Of a stretch of 64,000 nt of DNA, positions 24,517 to 34,036 are shown in pieces. Source of the DNA: Citroniella saccharovorans (GTDB lineage: Bacteria; Bacillota; Clostridia; Tissierellales; Peptoniphilaceae); NCBI RefSeq assembly GCF_035481615.1, contig NZ_JAYKOT010000003.1, positions 1,364,001-1,428,000 on the forward strand. The letters run 5' to 3'. The notes under the pieces were generated by a model that was not told the DNA's origin, did not search any database, and saw only the letters and a list, made by a program, of their open reading frames with translations. Both the position numbers and the translations under genes were made by a program. Numbering within the stretch: the stretch's first letter is position 1; each line of letters starts with the position of its first letter.

Positions 24517-26811
24517 TTAAAACTTAGTAAATAAAATTCTTACAGCATTTAAGATAGCAAGTAGGGCAACTCCGGTATCTGCGAAAATGGCAATAGCCAT
24601 ATCTGCTTTTCCAAAAAAGCCTAAAACTAAAACAATTAATTTAAAAAGAAGGGCAAAGATAATATTTTGTCTAACTACTCTTAAAGTTTTTTTAGAAATT
24701 TTCAAAAACTTGCCAATGAGACTTATATCATCATTCATAATTACAGCATCACTTGCTTCAACGGCTCCATCTTCTCCCTTATATCCCATACTTAGAGAAA
24801 CATCTGCTTCAAGCATAACAGGCGCATCATTTAATCCATCTCCAACAAATAATACACTATAGTCTTTTTTAAGATCTTCAACTATTCTTCTCTTATCTTC
24901 AGGGAAAAGCTCCCCATAAGCATTTTTAATAGCAAGTTTATTTGCCACTTCTTTTGTAATTTCTTTATTATCCCCACTTAAAATACTTGTTTCTTTTATT
25001 CCAAGACTTTCTGAATTTTTAATAAAACTTCTTACTTCTTCTTTAATTTCATCTTCAATAATAATACATCCAAGATATTTTTCATTCTTTGCGACATAGG
25101 CCTTAGTTGCAATAGTATTTACTTCTTCAAAATCAATAGAAAATCTATTCATCAGCTTTTCATTACCTACATAAATCTTATCTCCATTAACTATGCTAAC
25201 TAAGCCTTCTCCCCTAAAGTCTTCACTTTGAACATCTTCTCTAAAGGTAAAATCTCTAACTTCAGCCTTTATTGACTTACTTATAGGATGATTAGAGTTT
25301 TGCTCAGCCATGGCAGCTAGTTTTAGAATTTCTTCCCTACTTTCACCTTTTGAAATAACTTCTGTAACTTTAAAATTACCTTTTGTAAGAGTACCAGTCT
25401 TGTCAAAAACTAAATGATTAGCCTTGCTTGCACGTTCCAAAACTCCAGAACCCTTAACCAAAATTCCTTCACTGGAAGACTTTCCAATTCCAGCAAAAAA
25501 TCCAAGTGGGATTGAAATAACTAATGCGCAAGGGCAAGATGCAACTAAAAATACCAAAGACCTATAGACCCAATCTTTAAATGGAATATCAGTAACTAAA
25601 GGCATCAAAAAAGCCATAGCTAGAGCTAAAATTACAACTGTAGGAGTGTAAACCCTAGAGAACTTAGTAATAAATTTTTCCTCTGGTGAGGACTTAGAGC
25701 TAGAGTTTTCTATAATATCCAGTATTTTACTTGCCATAGAATCCTCAAATAAGCTATCTACTTCAAGAGTAACAGGAGAATTTAAATTTATTGTAGCAGA
25801 ATAAACCATATCGCCCTCAGACAAATTTTTTGGAACACTTTCCCCTGTAATCATCTTTGTGTCAAATGAAGAATTTCCATTTATAATTTTACCATCAACT
25901 GGAACTCTTTCTCCTGGTCTAACTAAAATCTTATCTCCAATATTTAAGTTCTTACTTTCAACCTTCCTTATCTCGCCATCACTTATAAGATTTGCATACT
26001 CTTCTCTTAAATCCATAAGGCCTTCAATTTCCTTTCTGGACTTTTCAGTAGCTAAATCTTCTAAAAATTCCCCAATAGCATAGAGAATCATTACAGTTAG
26101 TGCTTCCTTATACTCTCCAATAGCAAAAGCTCCAAGACTGGCTATAAGTATTAAGAAATTTTCATCAAAAACCCTACCTTTTTTTAGATTATTTATTGCA
26201 TTAATAATAACCTTATGTGAAACTAAAAGATAAGATATAGCAATTGTAGAATAAAGCATAAGCTTATTTTTAATAATAAAACTTAAGGCAAAAAGTAAAA
26301 TTGAAATAATTAAATATGCTGACTTAGCCAAATTTGATTCTTCTTTTTCCTCATCCTCATCCTCATCTTCATCTTTAATGCCAAAATCTACAGAAGAATA
26401 GGCTTCAATTTCTTTGAAACAATCGTTAATCTTTCTCATGTCCTTTTCTTCCAAATCCCTATTAGAATTAATTATAAGTTTTTTCCTAGAAAAATCTACC
26501 TTTACAATTAAAAAATCAAAAGATTTATTTATTAGTCTTTCAATCTTCATCGCACAATTTGCACAACCTAAATTATTTATATCATACTGATAGCTTTTTC
26601 CTAAACTAATTACATCCATAGATGGATAGAATTTTTTAAATAGTGAAGAAGGGCTTTTTGGATTAAAATCATCCTTTGCATTTATAGAAAGAAAGCCTTC
26701 TTCGCCTAGTAGGTCTAGGTCTAAAACCCCCTCCAAACCTTTTAGCTTTTCTTTAATATCTTCCTCATCATCTTTTTTAAAATTATTTAATCTATACAAA
26801 TATCTTTTCAT
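24517..26811 (-). CDS. Heavy-metal P1B-type ATPase (Zn/Cd/Pb type)
   Basis: This 764-residue metal exporter has two N-terminal ferredoxin-like segments. The second carries the metal-binding GCANCAMKIE motif near residue 79. An acidic DEDEDEDEE linker follows, then eight membrane segments. The transport-site CPC is in ASCPCALVISIP, the phosphorylation motif is DKTGTLT, the HP motif is NSNHPIS and the hinge is GDGLNDAP. CPC with a divalent-sensing ArsR neighbour suggests Zn(II), Cd(II) or Pb(II) rather than copper. Its ATG directly follows the arsR stop, so the two genes are translationally linked. Confidence 0.92.
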   Translation of the reverse strand: MKRYLYRLNNFKKDDEEDIKEKLKGLEGVLDLDLLGEEGFLSINAKDDFNPKSPSSLFKKFYPSMDVISLGKSYQYDINNLGCANCAMKIERLINKSFDFLIVKVDFSRKKLIINSNRDLEEKDMRKINDCFKEIEAYSSVDFGIKDEDEDEDEEKEESNLAKSAYLIISILLFALSFIIKNKLMLYSTIAISYLLVSHKVIINAINNLKKGRVFDENFLILIASLGAFAIGEYKEALTVMILYAIGEFLEDLATEKSRKEIEGLMDLREEYANLISDGEIRKVESKNLNIGDKILVRPGERVPVDGKIINGNSSFDTKMITGESVPKNLSEGDMVYSATINLNSPVTLEVDSLFEDSMASKILDIIENSSSKSSPEEKFITKFSRVYTPTVVILALAMAFLMPLVTDIPFKDWVYRSLVFLVASCPCALVISIPLGFFAGIGKSSSEGILVKGSGVLERASKANHLVFDKTGTLTKGNFKVTEVISKGESREEILKLAAMAEQNSNHPISKSIKAEVRDFTFREDVQSEDFRGEGLVSIVNGDKIYVGNEKLMNRFSIDFEEVNTIATKAYVAKNEKYLGCIIIEDEIKEEVRSFIKNSESLGIKETSILSGDNKEITKEVANKLAIKNAYGELFPEDKRRIVEDLKKDYSVLFVGDGLNDAPVMLEADVSLSMGYKGEDGAVEASDAVIMNDDISLIGKFLKISKKTLRVVRQNIIFALLFKLIVLVLGFFGKADMAIAIFADTGVALLAILNAVRILFTKF

Positions 26812-27159
26812 CTAAACCTCCTTAACATGTTCTAAACCTATACTTAAAATATCCCTAATATGATCGTCATCAAGAGAATAAAAAATATTTTTTCCTTCTC
26901 TCCTAGCCTTTACAAGCCTTGAAGCCCTAAGGACCCTAAGCTGGTGAGAAATAGCAGACTGGCTCATACTAAACAAATCAGCAATATCTTGCACGCATAA
27001 CTCTTTAATAACAAGAGCAAAAAGAATTTTAACCCTAGTAGAATCCGAAAAATTCTTAAAAAGGTCTGAAATTTCAATTATATCTTCTTCCAAAGGTAAT
27101 TTATCATTGATCTCTAAAATCTCTTCAGAACTAAAATGATCTATATTAACATCAGCCAT
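26812..27159 (-). CDS. ArsR/SmtB-family metal-responsive repressor
   Basis: This 115-residue winged-helix repressor has helix-turn-helix region CVQDIADLFSMSQSAISHQL. DNA-recognition residues and the C-terminal metal-site region (DDDHIRDILSIGLEHV) resemble the alpha5 site of CzrA/SmtB. The start is the ATG at 27159, with AAGGAGGTG upstream. It would repress the promoter at 27200-27228 until Zn or Cd binds. The P-type ATPase gene follows within one base. Confidence 0.9.
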   Translation of the reverse strand: MADVNIDHFSSEEILEINDKLPLEEDIIEISDLFKNFSDSTRVKILFALVIKELCVQDIADLFSMSQSAISHQLRVLRASRLVKARREGKNIFYSLDDDHIRDILSIGLEHVKEV

Positions 27160-27174
27160 AATACACCTCCTTCT

Positions 27175-27228
27175 CATATGTTCAACTGTTCATATGTTTA
27201 TATTAAACTCTTTTTCTAAAAAAGTCAA
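27175..27228 (-). promoter_or_regulatory. Promoter and ArsR-type operator of the arsR-P-type ATPase operon
   Basis: On the minus strand TTGACT (27223-27228) and TAATAT (27200-27205) are 17 bases apart. The sequence CATATG-N10-CATATG at 27175-27196 forms an imperfect palindrome with GAAC/GTTC-like inner arms, like SmtB/CzrA operators. It covers the expected start point, so bound repressor would block initiation. Confidence 0.8.
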
Positions 27229-27312
27229 GCAAAATTTAAGTAATTTTATAACTTTTAATTAATTATTTGTTGAAATATAATATAAAACAAATTTTTATTT
27301 ATATACTTTATC

Positions 27313-27341
27313 TTGATTTCACAAATAAGCTATGTTAAAAT
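27313..27341 (+). promoter_or_regulatory. Promoter of the NADH oxidase gene
   Basis: TTGATT (27313-27318) and TAAAAT (27336-27341) are separated by exactly 17 bases and lie 68 bases before the start codon. Confidence 0.65.
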
Positions 27342-27408
27342 GAAAGTATGTAAATCATACTCTTTTACTAGGGTAATTTTACAAAAATATTATTATTCGG
27401 AGGATGTC

Positions 27409-28755
27409 ATGACAAAAATTATTTTAATTGGAGCAAACCATGCAGGCACAGCAGCTGCAAATACAATTTTAGACAACTTTAAAGACGTAGAGCTTACAAT
27501 CTATGATAGAAATAACAACATTTCCTTCCTAGGATGCGGTATGGCACTTTGGATTGGAAATCAAATTTCTACTTCCGACGGATTATTCTATTGTAGCAAG
27601 GACGTATTTGAACAAAAAGGCGCTAAGGTAAATATGGAATCTGAAGTTTTATCAGTAGATGAAAAAAACAAAAAGATAAAAGTTAGATTAAAAGATGGAA
27701 GCGAAATTGAAGATACTTACGATAAACTAATCCTTGCAACCGGATCAAGACCTAGATCAAACAATACCCCAGGAGAAGATTTAGAAAATGTAGATGTAGC
27801 TAAACTTTTCCAAGATGCTCAGAAAGTTAAGGCTACTGCACTTAAAGATGAAATTAAAAATGTTGTTGTAGTAGGTTCAGGTTATATAGGAGTTGAACTT
27901 GCTGAAGCTTTCCAAAGAATTGGAAAAGAAGTAACCCTAGTTACTAGAGATGAAAAAATATTAGAAAATTATTTTGATAGAGAAATTTCAAAAGACCTTC
28001 AAGATTCTATGACTGAAAATGGAATAAAGTTAGTATTTGGTGAAGATGTTGTAGAATTTAAGGGTGAAGGCGGAAAAGTTAAATCTGTTCTTACAAATAA
28101 ATCTGAATATAAAGCAGAACTAGTTATAAACTCAATTGGATTTGTTCCAAATGTATTTTTAGCTGAATCTTTAAAAAAACATGAAAGAAGTGGAGCTTAC
28201 CTAGTTGACAAAACATTTAAGACATCAAACGATGATATATATGCTATAGGCGACTGCGCAACAATTTATTATAAGCCAACTGAATCAAATGAATATGTTG
28301 CCCTTGCAACAAATGCTGTTCGTTCAGGAATTGTAGCAGCTTTAAATGCCTGCGGTCTAAAATTAGAAACCCCAGGAGTTCAAGGTTCTTCAGGAATGCA
28401 AGTTTATGGACACAAAATTGTAATGACAGGTCTATCCTTAGACTTTGCTAAAAAATATGGAATAGACGCCGAAGTAGCTGATTTTGAAGATCTACAAAAA
28501 CCAGAATTTATGGAAAATGTTGAAAATGATAAAGTTAAGATTAGAATAGTTTATAGAAAAGATGATAGAAGAATAATAGGTGCACAAATGGCATCAACTT
28601 ATGATATGTCAATGGGAATCCACATGTTTAGTTTAGCTATACAAAAAGATGTTACAATAGACGAACTTGCCCTTACAGACATCTTCTTTATGCCTCACTA
28701 CAATAAGCCATATAACTATATTACAATGGCAGCTCTAGGAGCAGTTTTAAAATAA
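27409..28755 (+). CDS. nox: NADH oxidase, FAD-dependent (H2O-forming type, CoA-disulfide reductase family)
   Basis: This 448-residue cytoplasmic flavoprotein reduces oxygen with NADH and protects anaerobes from oxygen while regenerating NAD+. Motifs include the FAD fold GANHAGTAAA, the redox-active Cys in SFLGCGMALWIG, the NADH fold VVGSGYIGVELAEAF and the second FAD motif IYAIGDC. The C-terminal dimer domain (MPHYNKPYNYI) is present. The ATG at 27409 is chosen for its CGGAGGA site; an in-frame extension upstream overlaps the promoter. Single-gene unit with promoter and terminator. Confidence 0.93.
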   Translation: MTKIILIGANHAGTAAANTILDNFKDVELTIYDRNNNISFLGCGMALWIGNQISTSDGLFYCSKDVFEQKGAKVNMESEVLSVDEKNKKIKVRLKDGSEIEDTYDKLILATGSRPRSNNTPGEDLENVDVAKLFQDAQKVKATALKDEIKNVVVVGSGYIGVELAEAFQRIGKEVTLVTRDEKILENYFDREISKDLQDSMTENGIKLVFGEDVVEFKGEGGKVKSVLTNKSEYKAELVINSIGFVPNVFLAESLKKHERSGAYLVDKTFKTSNDDIYAIGDCATIYYKPTESNEYVALATNAVRSGIVAALNACGLKLETPGVQGSSGMQVYGHKIVMTGLSLDFAKKYGIDAEVADFEDLQKPEFMENVENDKVKIRIVYRKDDRRIIGAQMASTYDMSMGIHMFSLAIQKDVTIDELALTDIFFMPHYNKPYNYITMAALGAVLK

Positions 28756-28771
28756 ATTAATTATAATTTTT

Positions 28772-28840
28772 AAAGCCAGATTATTTTACTTTAGGCCCCA
28801 AAATTATTGAGCTTAAGCTTAATTTCTGGCTTTTTTAATT
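28772..28840 (+). terminator. Terminator after nox
   Basis: AAAGCCAGA and TCTGGCTTT pair across a 44-base loop that contains a smaller AAGCTT palindrome, followed by TTTAATTT. The loop is unusually long. Confidence 0.65.
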
Positions 28841-28910
28841 TGTACAAATAAAAAAATCTATTTTATTTTACTTTTCTAGACTTAGCATTCTATTTTTATT
28901 AGATTACTTA

Positions 28911-28941
28911 CAAAAAAAGAGAATGAAAAAAATCATTCCCT
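28911..28941 (-). terminator. Terminator at the end of the pst-pho operon
   Basis: On the minus strand GGGAATGA and TCATTCTC arms pair (GAATGA/TCATTC perfect) around a T6 loop and run into TTTTTTTG. It lies about 30 bases beyond the phoR stop. Confidence 0.75.
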
Positions 28942-28971
28942 TAAATTCAAATTTTTTAAACTATTTTCAGA

Positions 28972-30177
28972 TTACTGAACAAACTTAGGTAATTCAACTA
29001 TAAAAGTTGATCCCTTACCAATCTCACTTTTTAAATCTATTGATCCATTGTGGTTAAGAACTATATATTTTACAAGCGAAAGTCCAAGCCCCGTTCCCAT
29101 AGTCCCATTGCTTGACCTATTCACCATATAAAATCTTTCAAAAATTCTTCTCTGATCTTCTTTTTTAATTCCAATACCAGTATCTGCTACAGATAAAGTA
29201 ACACTTCTTTCCTTATTTTTTACCTTAACATATACACTGCCGCCCTTTAGATTATACTTTATAGCATTTGAAATTAAATTTGTAGCAAGTTCATACATCA
29301 TTTTTCTATCTGCATTTAATAAAGCTTTTTCGCCTTCAAAGCTTAAATTAATCTCCTCAATCTTTGCATAGTGGATCATATCTTCCGTTACCTCTTCTGC
29401 AACTTCAGAAAGATCTAGCTCTTCTTTTTTCATCTTATCCTTATATCCAGAGTCATACTTAGAAAGCTGAAGTATCTCATTAATCATTTGAAGAAGTCTA
29501 TTGCCCTCAGATAAAATAATATTTGAAAATTTTTCTACATCCCCATCCTTAACTAGTCCGCTTGCAATCATCTCAGCATAACCGTTGATACTTGTAAGAG
29601 GCGTCTTTAATTCATGGGTTACATTAGCAGTAAATTCTCTCCTGCTTTTTTCTGCTTCAATAAGTTTTTTTAAAGTATTTTCTAAAGTTTTTTTCTTGTC
29701 CCCATCATAAACACTAGTTAACTTATCAAAAACCTTATCTGGATCTGCCACCTTGCTATCTCCAGATAAAATTCCTTCAATAAGTGTGTTCATATTTTCT
29801 ATTGGTTCTAATACGGTTCTAAGTCTTTTTTTCCTTAATCTTTCTTCAATTATAAGTAAAAAAGATAATAATATAAGATTTGAAAAAATAAGGTAAATAA
29901 TAAAACTTGAGAACATTTCTATATCAGGATATATATAATACTCTTCTCCACTTTTTGACCTTATTGTTTGAATGGGATTTTGATTAGGTTTTTTACTTAT
30001 AATATAAGAAGAAAGATGAATTTCTTCATCTTCTATCTCTATTTTCCCACTTAATGAATTTATATTTTCTTCACTTGGCAAAAAATAAAATTTACTAATA
30101 AATATATTTGCTAATGATAAAGCTATAAAAAAAATAATTATAAAAAAAGTGGAAAGTCTATTTAACTTATTTTTCAT
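28972..30177 (-). CDS. phoR: Phosphate-sensing membrane histidine kinase
   Basis: This 401-residue sensor kinase has two membrane segments (about residues 10-30 and 85-110) flanking a small extracellular loop. The H box is VTHELKTPLTS, the N box NLISNAIKYN and the G boxes VADTGIGIK and GTGLGLSLV. No PAS or long HAMP domain is obvious, so it is shorter than Bacillus PhoR. It overlaps phoB by one base (TAATG) and is last in the pst-phoU-phoB operon. That context implies it reads phosphate status through the Pst complex and PhoU. Confidence 0.88.
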   Translation of the reverse strand: MKNKLNRLSTFFIIIFFIALSLANIFISKFYFLPSEENINSLSGKIEIEDEEIHLSSYIISKKPNQNPIQTIRSKSGEEYYIYPDIEMFSSFIIYLIFSNLILLSFLLIIEERLRKKRLRTVLEPIENMNTLIEGILSGDSKVADPDKVFDKLTSVYDGDKKKTLENTLKKLIEAEKSRREFTANVTHELKTPLTSINGYAEMIASGLVKDGDVEKFSNIILSEGNRLLQMINEILQLSKYDSGYKDKMKKEELDLSEVAEEVTEDMIHYAKIEEINLSFEGEKALLNADRKMMYELATNLISNAIKYNLKGGSVYVKVKNKERSVTLSVADTGIGIKKEDQRRIFERFYMVNRSSNGTMGTGLGLSLVKYIVLNHNGSIDLKSEIGKGSTFIVELPKFVQ

Positions 30178-30854
30178 TATTCACCTAATTTGTAGCCGAC
30201 ATTTCTAACAGTAACAATATATTCTCCAGCCTCACCAAGCTTTTGCCTAAGAGTTCTTATATGAACATCTACCGTCCTAGATTCTCCTTGATAATCAAAT
30301 CCCCAAACTCCAGTCATAATTTTATCCCTTGAAAGAACTATTCCCTGGTTATTAAGTAAAAAGGTTAAAAGCTCAAACTCTTTGAAAGTGAGTTCTACTC
30401 CATTTCCATCAACTTCAACTGTTCTTTTACTAGGATCTATTTTAAGTTTTTTATATGAAGATGCCCCTTCTGGCGTTTCATCTTTTCCAACCCTTCTTAA
30501 AACAGCTTTTATTCTTGAAATAAGTTCTAGAACTCCAAAAGGCTTAGTTATATAATCATCAGCCCCCATATCAAGCCCCTTAACCTTATCATACTCAGCT
30601 GTCTTTGCAGTAAGCATTATAACAGGAATATCTTCAAGGCTAGAATCATGCCTTATTTTATCTAAAATATCATAGCCTGAATCTTCCCCTAGCATTATAT
30701 CGAGTAAAAAAAGGGAAGGTTTTTCTTTTTCCAAAGCTAAATATAAACTTTTAGAAGAAGAAAAGCCCTTAGCTGAATATCCACTAGTATCCAGAGCATA
30801 GCAAATTAACTCTCTTATATTATCATCGTCTTCTACTACAAATATCTTATCCAA
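30177..30854 (-). CDS. phoB: Phosphate regulon response regulator (OmpR/PhoB family)
   Basis: The receiver domain opens with IFVVEDDDN, with phospho-acceptor Asp in FLLDIMLG and the conserved Lys in YITKPFG. A winged-helix DNA-binding domain with SRTVDVHIRTLRQKLG ends the protein. Length is about 225 residues. The start is unclear. A GTG at 30863 lies almost on the ribosome binding site (AGGA at 30865-30868), whereas the TTG at 30854 has about 10-base spacing and gives a typical N-terminus, so I use it. It likely binds the Pho-box-like repeats upstream of pstS. Confidence 0.9.
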   Translation of the reverse strand: MDKIFVVEDDDNIRELICYALDTSGYSAKGFSSSKSLYLALEKEKPSLFLLDIMLGEDSGYDILDKIRHDSSLEDIPVIMLTAKTAEYDKVKGLDMGADDYITKPFGVLELISRIKAVLRRVGKDETPEGASSYKKLKIDPSKRTVEVDGNGVELTFKEFELLTFLLNNQGIVLSRDKIMTGVWGFDYQGESRTVDVHIRTLRQKLGEAGEYIVTVRNVGYKLGE

Positions 30855-30866
30855 ATATGTCACATC

Positions 30867-31526
30867 CTATAAATTTTTTTTGTAGATATGTTCACCCTCT
30901 ATTGAATAATATACCCAATCCGCTATATTTACAGCATGGTCTGCAATTCTTTCAAAATATTTAGCAATCATTATAACATCTATTATTAGTTCTTTGTCTA
31001 TTTCTTCATTGTTAAAAAAATCCTTCACTTTATCTTTAACTTTTGAAAAATAATCATCAACATAATCATCAGATTTTATAATATCTTCAACAAGGCTAGT
31101 GTCACCACTTTTTCTACATTCGATAGCCCTAGTTACAATCTTTTCCGTTTCCTCTCCCAAAGAAATAAGATCATCAAATATTTTAAAACTTCCCCCAAGA
31201 TTAATTCTTCTTTCCACAATTTCTGAAATATCGATAGTTTGTCTACCGATTCTTCTCATATCAGTTACCATTTTTAAAGAAGAAGAAATATATCTTAGGT
31301 CTTTAGCTACAGGCTGCTCTTTCATAATAAGTTTTATTGACCTGCCTTCAACAACAGAATCATATACATAAATATCAGATTCATATTGTAGACAAGCTTT
31401 TGCATCGTTTAAGCTATCTAAGCTTATAGCTTTATTTGAATACTCAATACACTTACTTAAAATTTCTCCAAATTCACTCAAACTATTATCTAACTTTTGT
31501 AATTGTTTTTCAAAATTATCTCTCAT
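30867..31526 (-). CDS. phoU: PhoU phosphate-signalling protein
   Basis: This 219-residue all-helical protein has two PhoU repeats. Metal-binding-type segments (RRIGRQTIDISEIVER, and KYFERIADHAVNIADW near the C-terminus) are visible. PhoU links Pst activity to inhibition of the PhoR kinase. It starts at the ATG 31526 with AGGAGC upstream and lies between pstB and phoB. Confidence 0.95.
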   Translation of the reverse strand: MRDNFEKQLQKLDNSLSEFGEILSKCIEYSNKAISLDSLNDAKACLQYESDIYVYDSVVEGRSIKLIMKEQPVAKDLRYISSSLKMVTDMRRIGRQTIDISEIVERRINLGGSFKIFDDLISLGEETEKIVTRAIECRKSGDTSLVEDIIKSDDYVDDYFSKVKDKVKDFFNNEEIDKELIIDVIMIAKYFERIADHAVNIADWVYYSIEGEHIYKKNL

Positions 31527-31540
31527 ATTATTGGCTCCTT

Positions 31541-32290
31541 TTAACCGAATCTTCCAGTTATATACCTTTCTGTTCTTTCATCTTCTGGATTTGAGAATAA
31601 ATCATCTGTTTTTTTATATTCTACTAGATCTCCTAAAAGGAAAAAGCCTGTTTTATCTGAAATTCTTGTAGCTTGCTGCATATTGTGGGTTACTATAACA
31701 ATAGTATACTTCTTTTTAAGTTCAAATAAAAGGTCCTCGATTTTAGATGTAGATATTGGGTCTAAAGCTGATGTAGGTTCATCAAGTAGAATAACTTCAG
31801 GGTCAACAGCAAGTGCTCTTGCTATACAAATTCTCTGCTGCTGTCCTCCGGAAACCTGAATAGCATTTTTCTTTAGGTCATCCTTAACTTCATCCCAAAT
31901 TGCTGCATTTTTTAAAGATCTTTCAACAACTTCATCTAGTTCCTTACCCTTTTTCATTCCATGAGTTCTAGGTCCGTATGCAATATTATCATAAATTGAC
32001 ATAGGAAATGGATTTGGCTTTTGAAAAACCATTCCCACTCTTTTTCTTAGAGCATACTGATCAATATCTTTCCAGATTTCTTTATTATCTAAGAAGATTT
32101 CCCCTTCTTTTCTATATCCTTCAACTAAATCATTCATCCTATTGATAGCTCTTAAAAGAGTTGACTTTCCGCATCCAGAAGGACCGATAAATGCAGTTAT
32201 TTCGTTTTCTTCAATATTCATATTTACATTTTTTATAGCCTTAAAATCACCATAATATGAATTGAAATTTTTTATTTCTATCTTACTCAT
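31541..32290 (-). CDS. pstB: Phosphate ABC transporter ATPase
   Basis: This 249-residue ATPase has Walker A GPSGCGKST, signature VSGGQQQR, Walker B VILLDEPTS and the PstB-typical RMNDLVEGYRKEGEI region. The ATG at 32290 overlaps the last codons of pstA (ATGAGTAA arrangement) and has GGAAGGAA upstream. It powers high-affinity phosphate import with PstA and PstC. Confidence 0.97.
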   Translation of the reverse strand: MSKIEIKNFNSYYGDFKAIKNVNMNIEENEITAFIGPSGCGKSTLLRAINRMNDLVEGYRKEGEIFLDNKEIWKDIDQYALRKRVGMVFQKPNPFPMSIYDNIAYGPRTHGMKKGKELDEVVERSLKNAAIWDEVKDDLKKNAIQVSGGQQQRICIARALAVDPEVILLDEPTSALDPISTSKIEDLLFELKKKYTIVIVTHNMQQATRISDKTGFFLLGDLVEYKKTDDLFSNPEDERTERYITGRFG

Positions 32291-33110
32291 TAATTCCTTC
32301 CTTTCCAATTCTACCAGCAAGTCTAGTAGATATGAAATTAATAGTCAAAACTAAAATTAATAAAACAACACCAGCCGCATAAGCCTCTTTCCTATGACGA
32401 GCTTCTCCAGATAAAATATACATATGAACTGCAAGAGTTCTAGCTGGAGATAGTAAATTTTTAGGAATCGTTGGATTTGCACCAGCTGTATATAAAAGGG
32501 CAGCAGTCTCTCCCACAATTCTTCCTACAGATAAGACAATACCTGCCAAAATACCAGGCATAGCTGGAGGAATTACAACCTTAAAAATAGTTCTTAAATT
32601 CATTGCCCCAAGCCCAAAACTTGCTTCCCTTAAAGAATTTGGAACAGACTTTAGAGCTTCTTCAGTCGCAGCAATTATAAGTGGTAAAATCATAATTGAA
32701 AGAGTAAATGCTCCTGCTAGCAAAGAATATTTCCAGCCCAAAAAAGTTACGAAAAATATTGACCCAAAAAGTCCATACACTATAGAAGGGATTCCGGCTA
32801 GAGTTTGAGTAGTAAGTCTTACCGGTTTAATTAATGGATTGTCTTTTTTGGCATATTCATTTAAGTAAACAGAAGTAAGTATTCCTATTGGCCCTGCAAT
32901 TAATAATGCAATTACAACCATCAAAATAGTATTTATAATAGCTGGTAGCATGGAAAGATTTTCTGATGAATATTTAATAGAAAACATATCTAGTTTTAAA
33001 TTTGGAATTCCCTTAATAACAACATCTATTATCACCATAAATAAGATTAAAAATGTTAAAAATGCAGCTATATTTACTAAAATTTTAAAAATTCTACTCT
33101 TTTTTTCCAT
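32283..33110 (-). CDS. pstA: Phosphate ABC transporter permease PstA
   Basis: This 275-residue membrane protein has six helices and the permease coupling motif EALKSVPNSLREASFGLGA. The following segment, VVIPPAMPGILAGIVLSVGR, is typical of PstA. Its start overlaps the pstC stop by one base (TGATG), and its end overlaps pstB, so the operon is translationally coupled. Confidence 0.95.
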   Translation of the reverse strand: MEKKSRIFKILVNIAAFLTFLILFMVIIDVVIKGIPNLKLDMFSIKYSSENLSMLPAIINTILMVVIALLIAGPIGILTSVYLNEYAKKDNPLIKPVRLTTQTLAGIPSIVYGLFGSIFFVTFLGWKYSLLAGAFTLSIMILPLIIAATEEALKSVPNSLREASFGLGAMNLRTIFKVVIPPAMPGILAGIVLSVGRIVGETAALLYTAGANPTIPKNLLSPARTLAVHMYILSGEARHRKEAYAAGVVLLILVLTINFISTRLAGRIGKEGINE

Positions 33111-34033
33111 CAGTACCTTTCTCCTTTATTAACTAAGTTAAAGCAAAGATTAATAATGAGTATAAAAACAAATAACACAGCTCCAGTTGCAATCAAAGCT
33201 TCCAAATGTAGTCCCGCTGCATAATTCATCTCTGTAACTACATTCATAGTCATAGTTCTAACTCCATCGAAAATCCCCTTAGGAATTCTTGGCTGATTAC
33301 CTGCAACCATAATAACAGCCATAGTTTCTCCAATACTCCTACCTATTCCAAGAATTATAGAGGAGAATATACCACTTTTAGCCGCAGGAACAACAACTTC
33401 AAAAACAGCTTTTTCGTGACTTACTCCAAGAGCTAAAGCTCCTCTGTAAAAAGATTTTGGAACAGCAGTTATCGCACTTTCAGAAAGATTAATGATAGTT
33501 GGAAGAATCATAATCCCAAGTAGTATTGATGCTGTAAATATATTCATTCCATTTCCAAAGTTTAAGCTTCTAAAAAATGGCACAAGTACCATTAGGGCAA
33601 AATACCCAAACACAATAGAAGGAATTCCTGCCATTAAATTTAAGGCTGTTTTTAACGGTTTATAAAGTTTTTTTGGACAAAAGTAAGACATAAAAATAGC
33701 TGTTAGAACTCCGATTGGAACTCCAATAATGACCGATCCCAAGGTTACATAAATACTTCCTAATATCATCGGTAATATTCCAAATTCTGGAGGATTGTTG
33801 GTTGGTTTCCAAGTTTTACCGAATAGAAAATTAAAAGGTCCTATTTTAATAATTGCGGGTACACCTCTAAAAAAGATGAACCCGCAAATTAATATAACTG
33901 ATAATATCGAAACTACAGTTAATATTAGGAAAAGTATTTCAAAGAATCGTTCGATCATCTTTTTTCTATTTAATAAGTCTTGTTCATTTTTATTAATAGC
34001 TTTGTTTTGGGTCGAACTATTCACTTCTACCAT
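33110..34033 (-). CDS. pstC: Phosphate ABC transporter permease PstC
   Basis: This 307-residue permease has a hydrophilic N-terminal extension of about 30 residues, six helices, and the coupling motif SAITAVPKSFYRGALALGV followed by GIGRSIGETMAV. It starts three bases after the pstS stop, with a GGAG site overlapping that stop. Confidence 0.95.
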   Translation of the reverse strand: MVEVNSSTQNKAINKNEQDLLNRKKMIERFFEILFLILTVVSILSVILICGFIFFRGVPAIIKIGPFNFLFGKTWKPTNNPPEFGILPMILGSIYVTLGSVIIGVPIGVLTAIFMSYFCPKKLYKPLKTALNLMAGIPSIVFGYFALMVLVPFFRSLNFGNGMNIFTASILLGIMILPTIINLSESAITAVPKSFYRGALALGVSHEKAVFEVVVPAAKSGIFSSIILGIGRSIGETMAVIMVAGNQPRIPKGIFDGVRTMTMNVVTEMNYAAGLHLEALIATGAVLFVFILIINLCFNLVNKGERY

Positions 34034-34036
34034 CTC

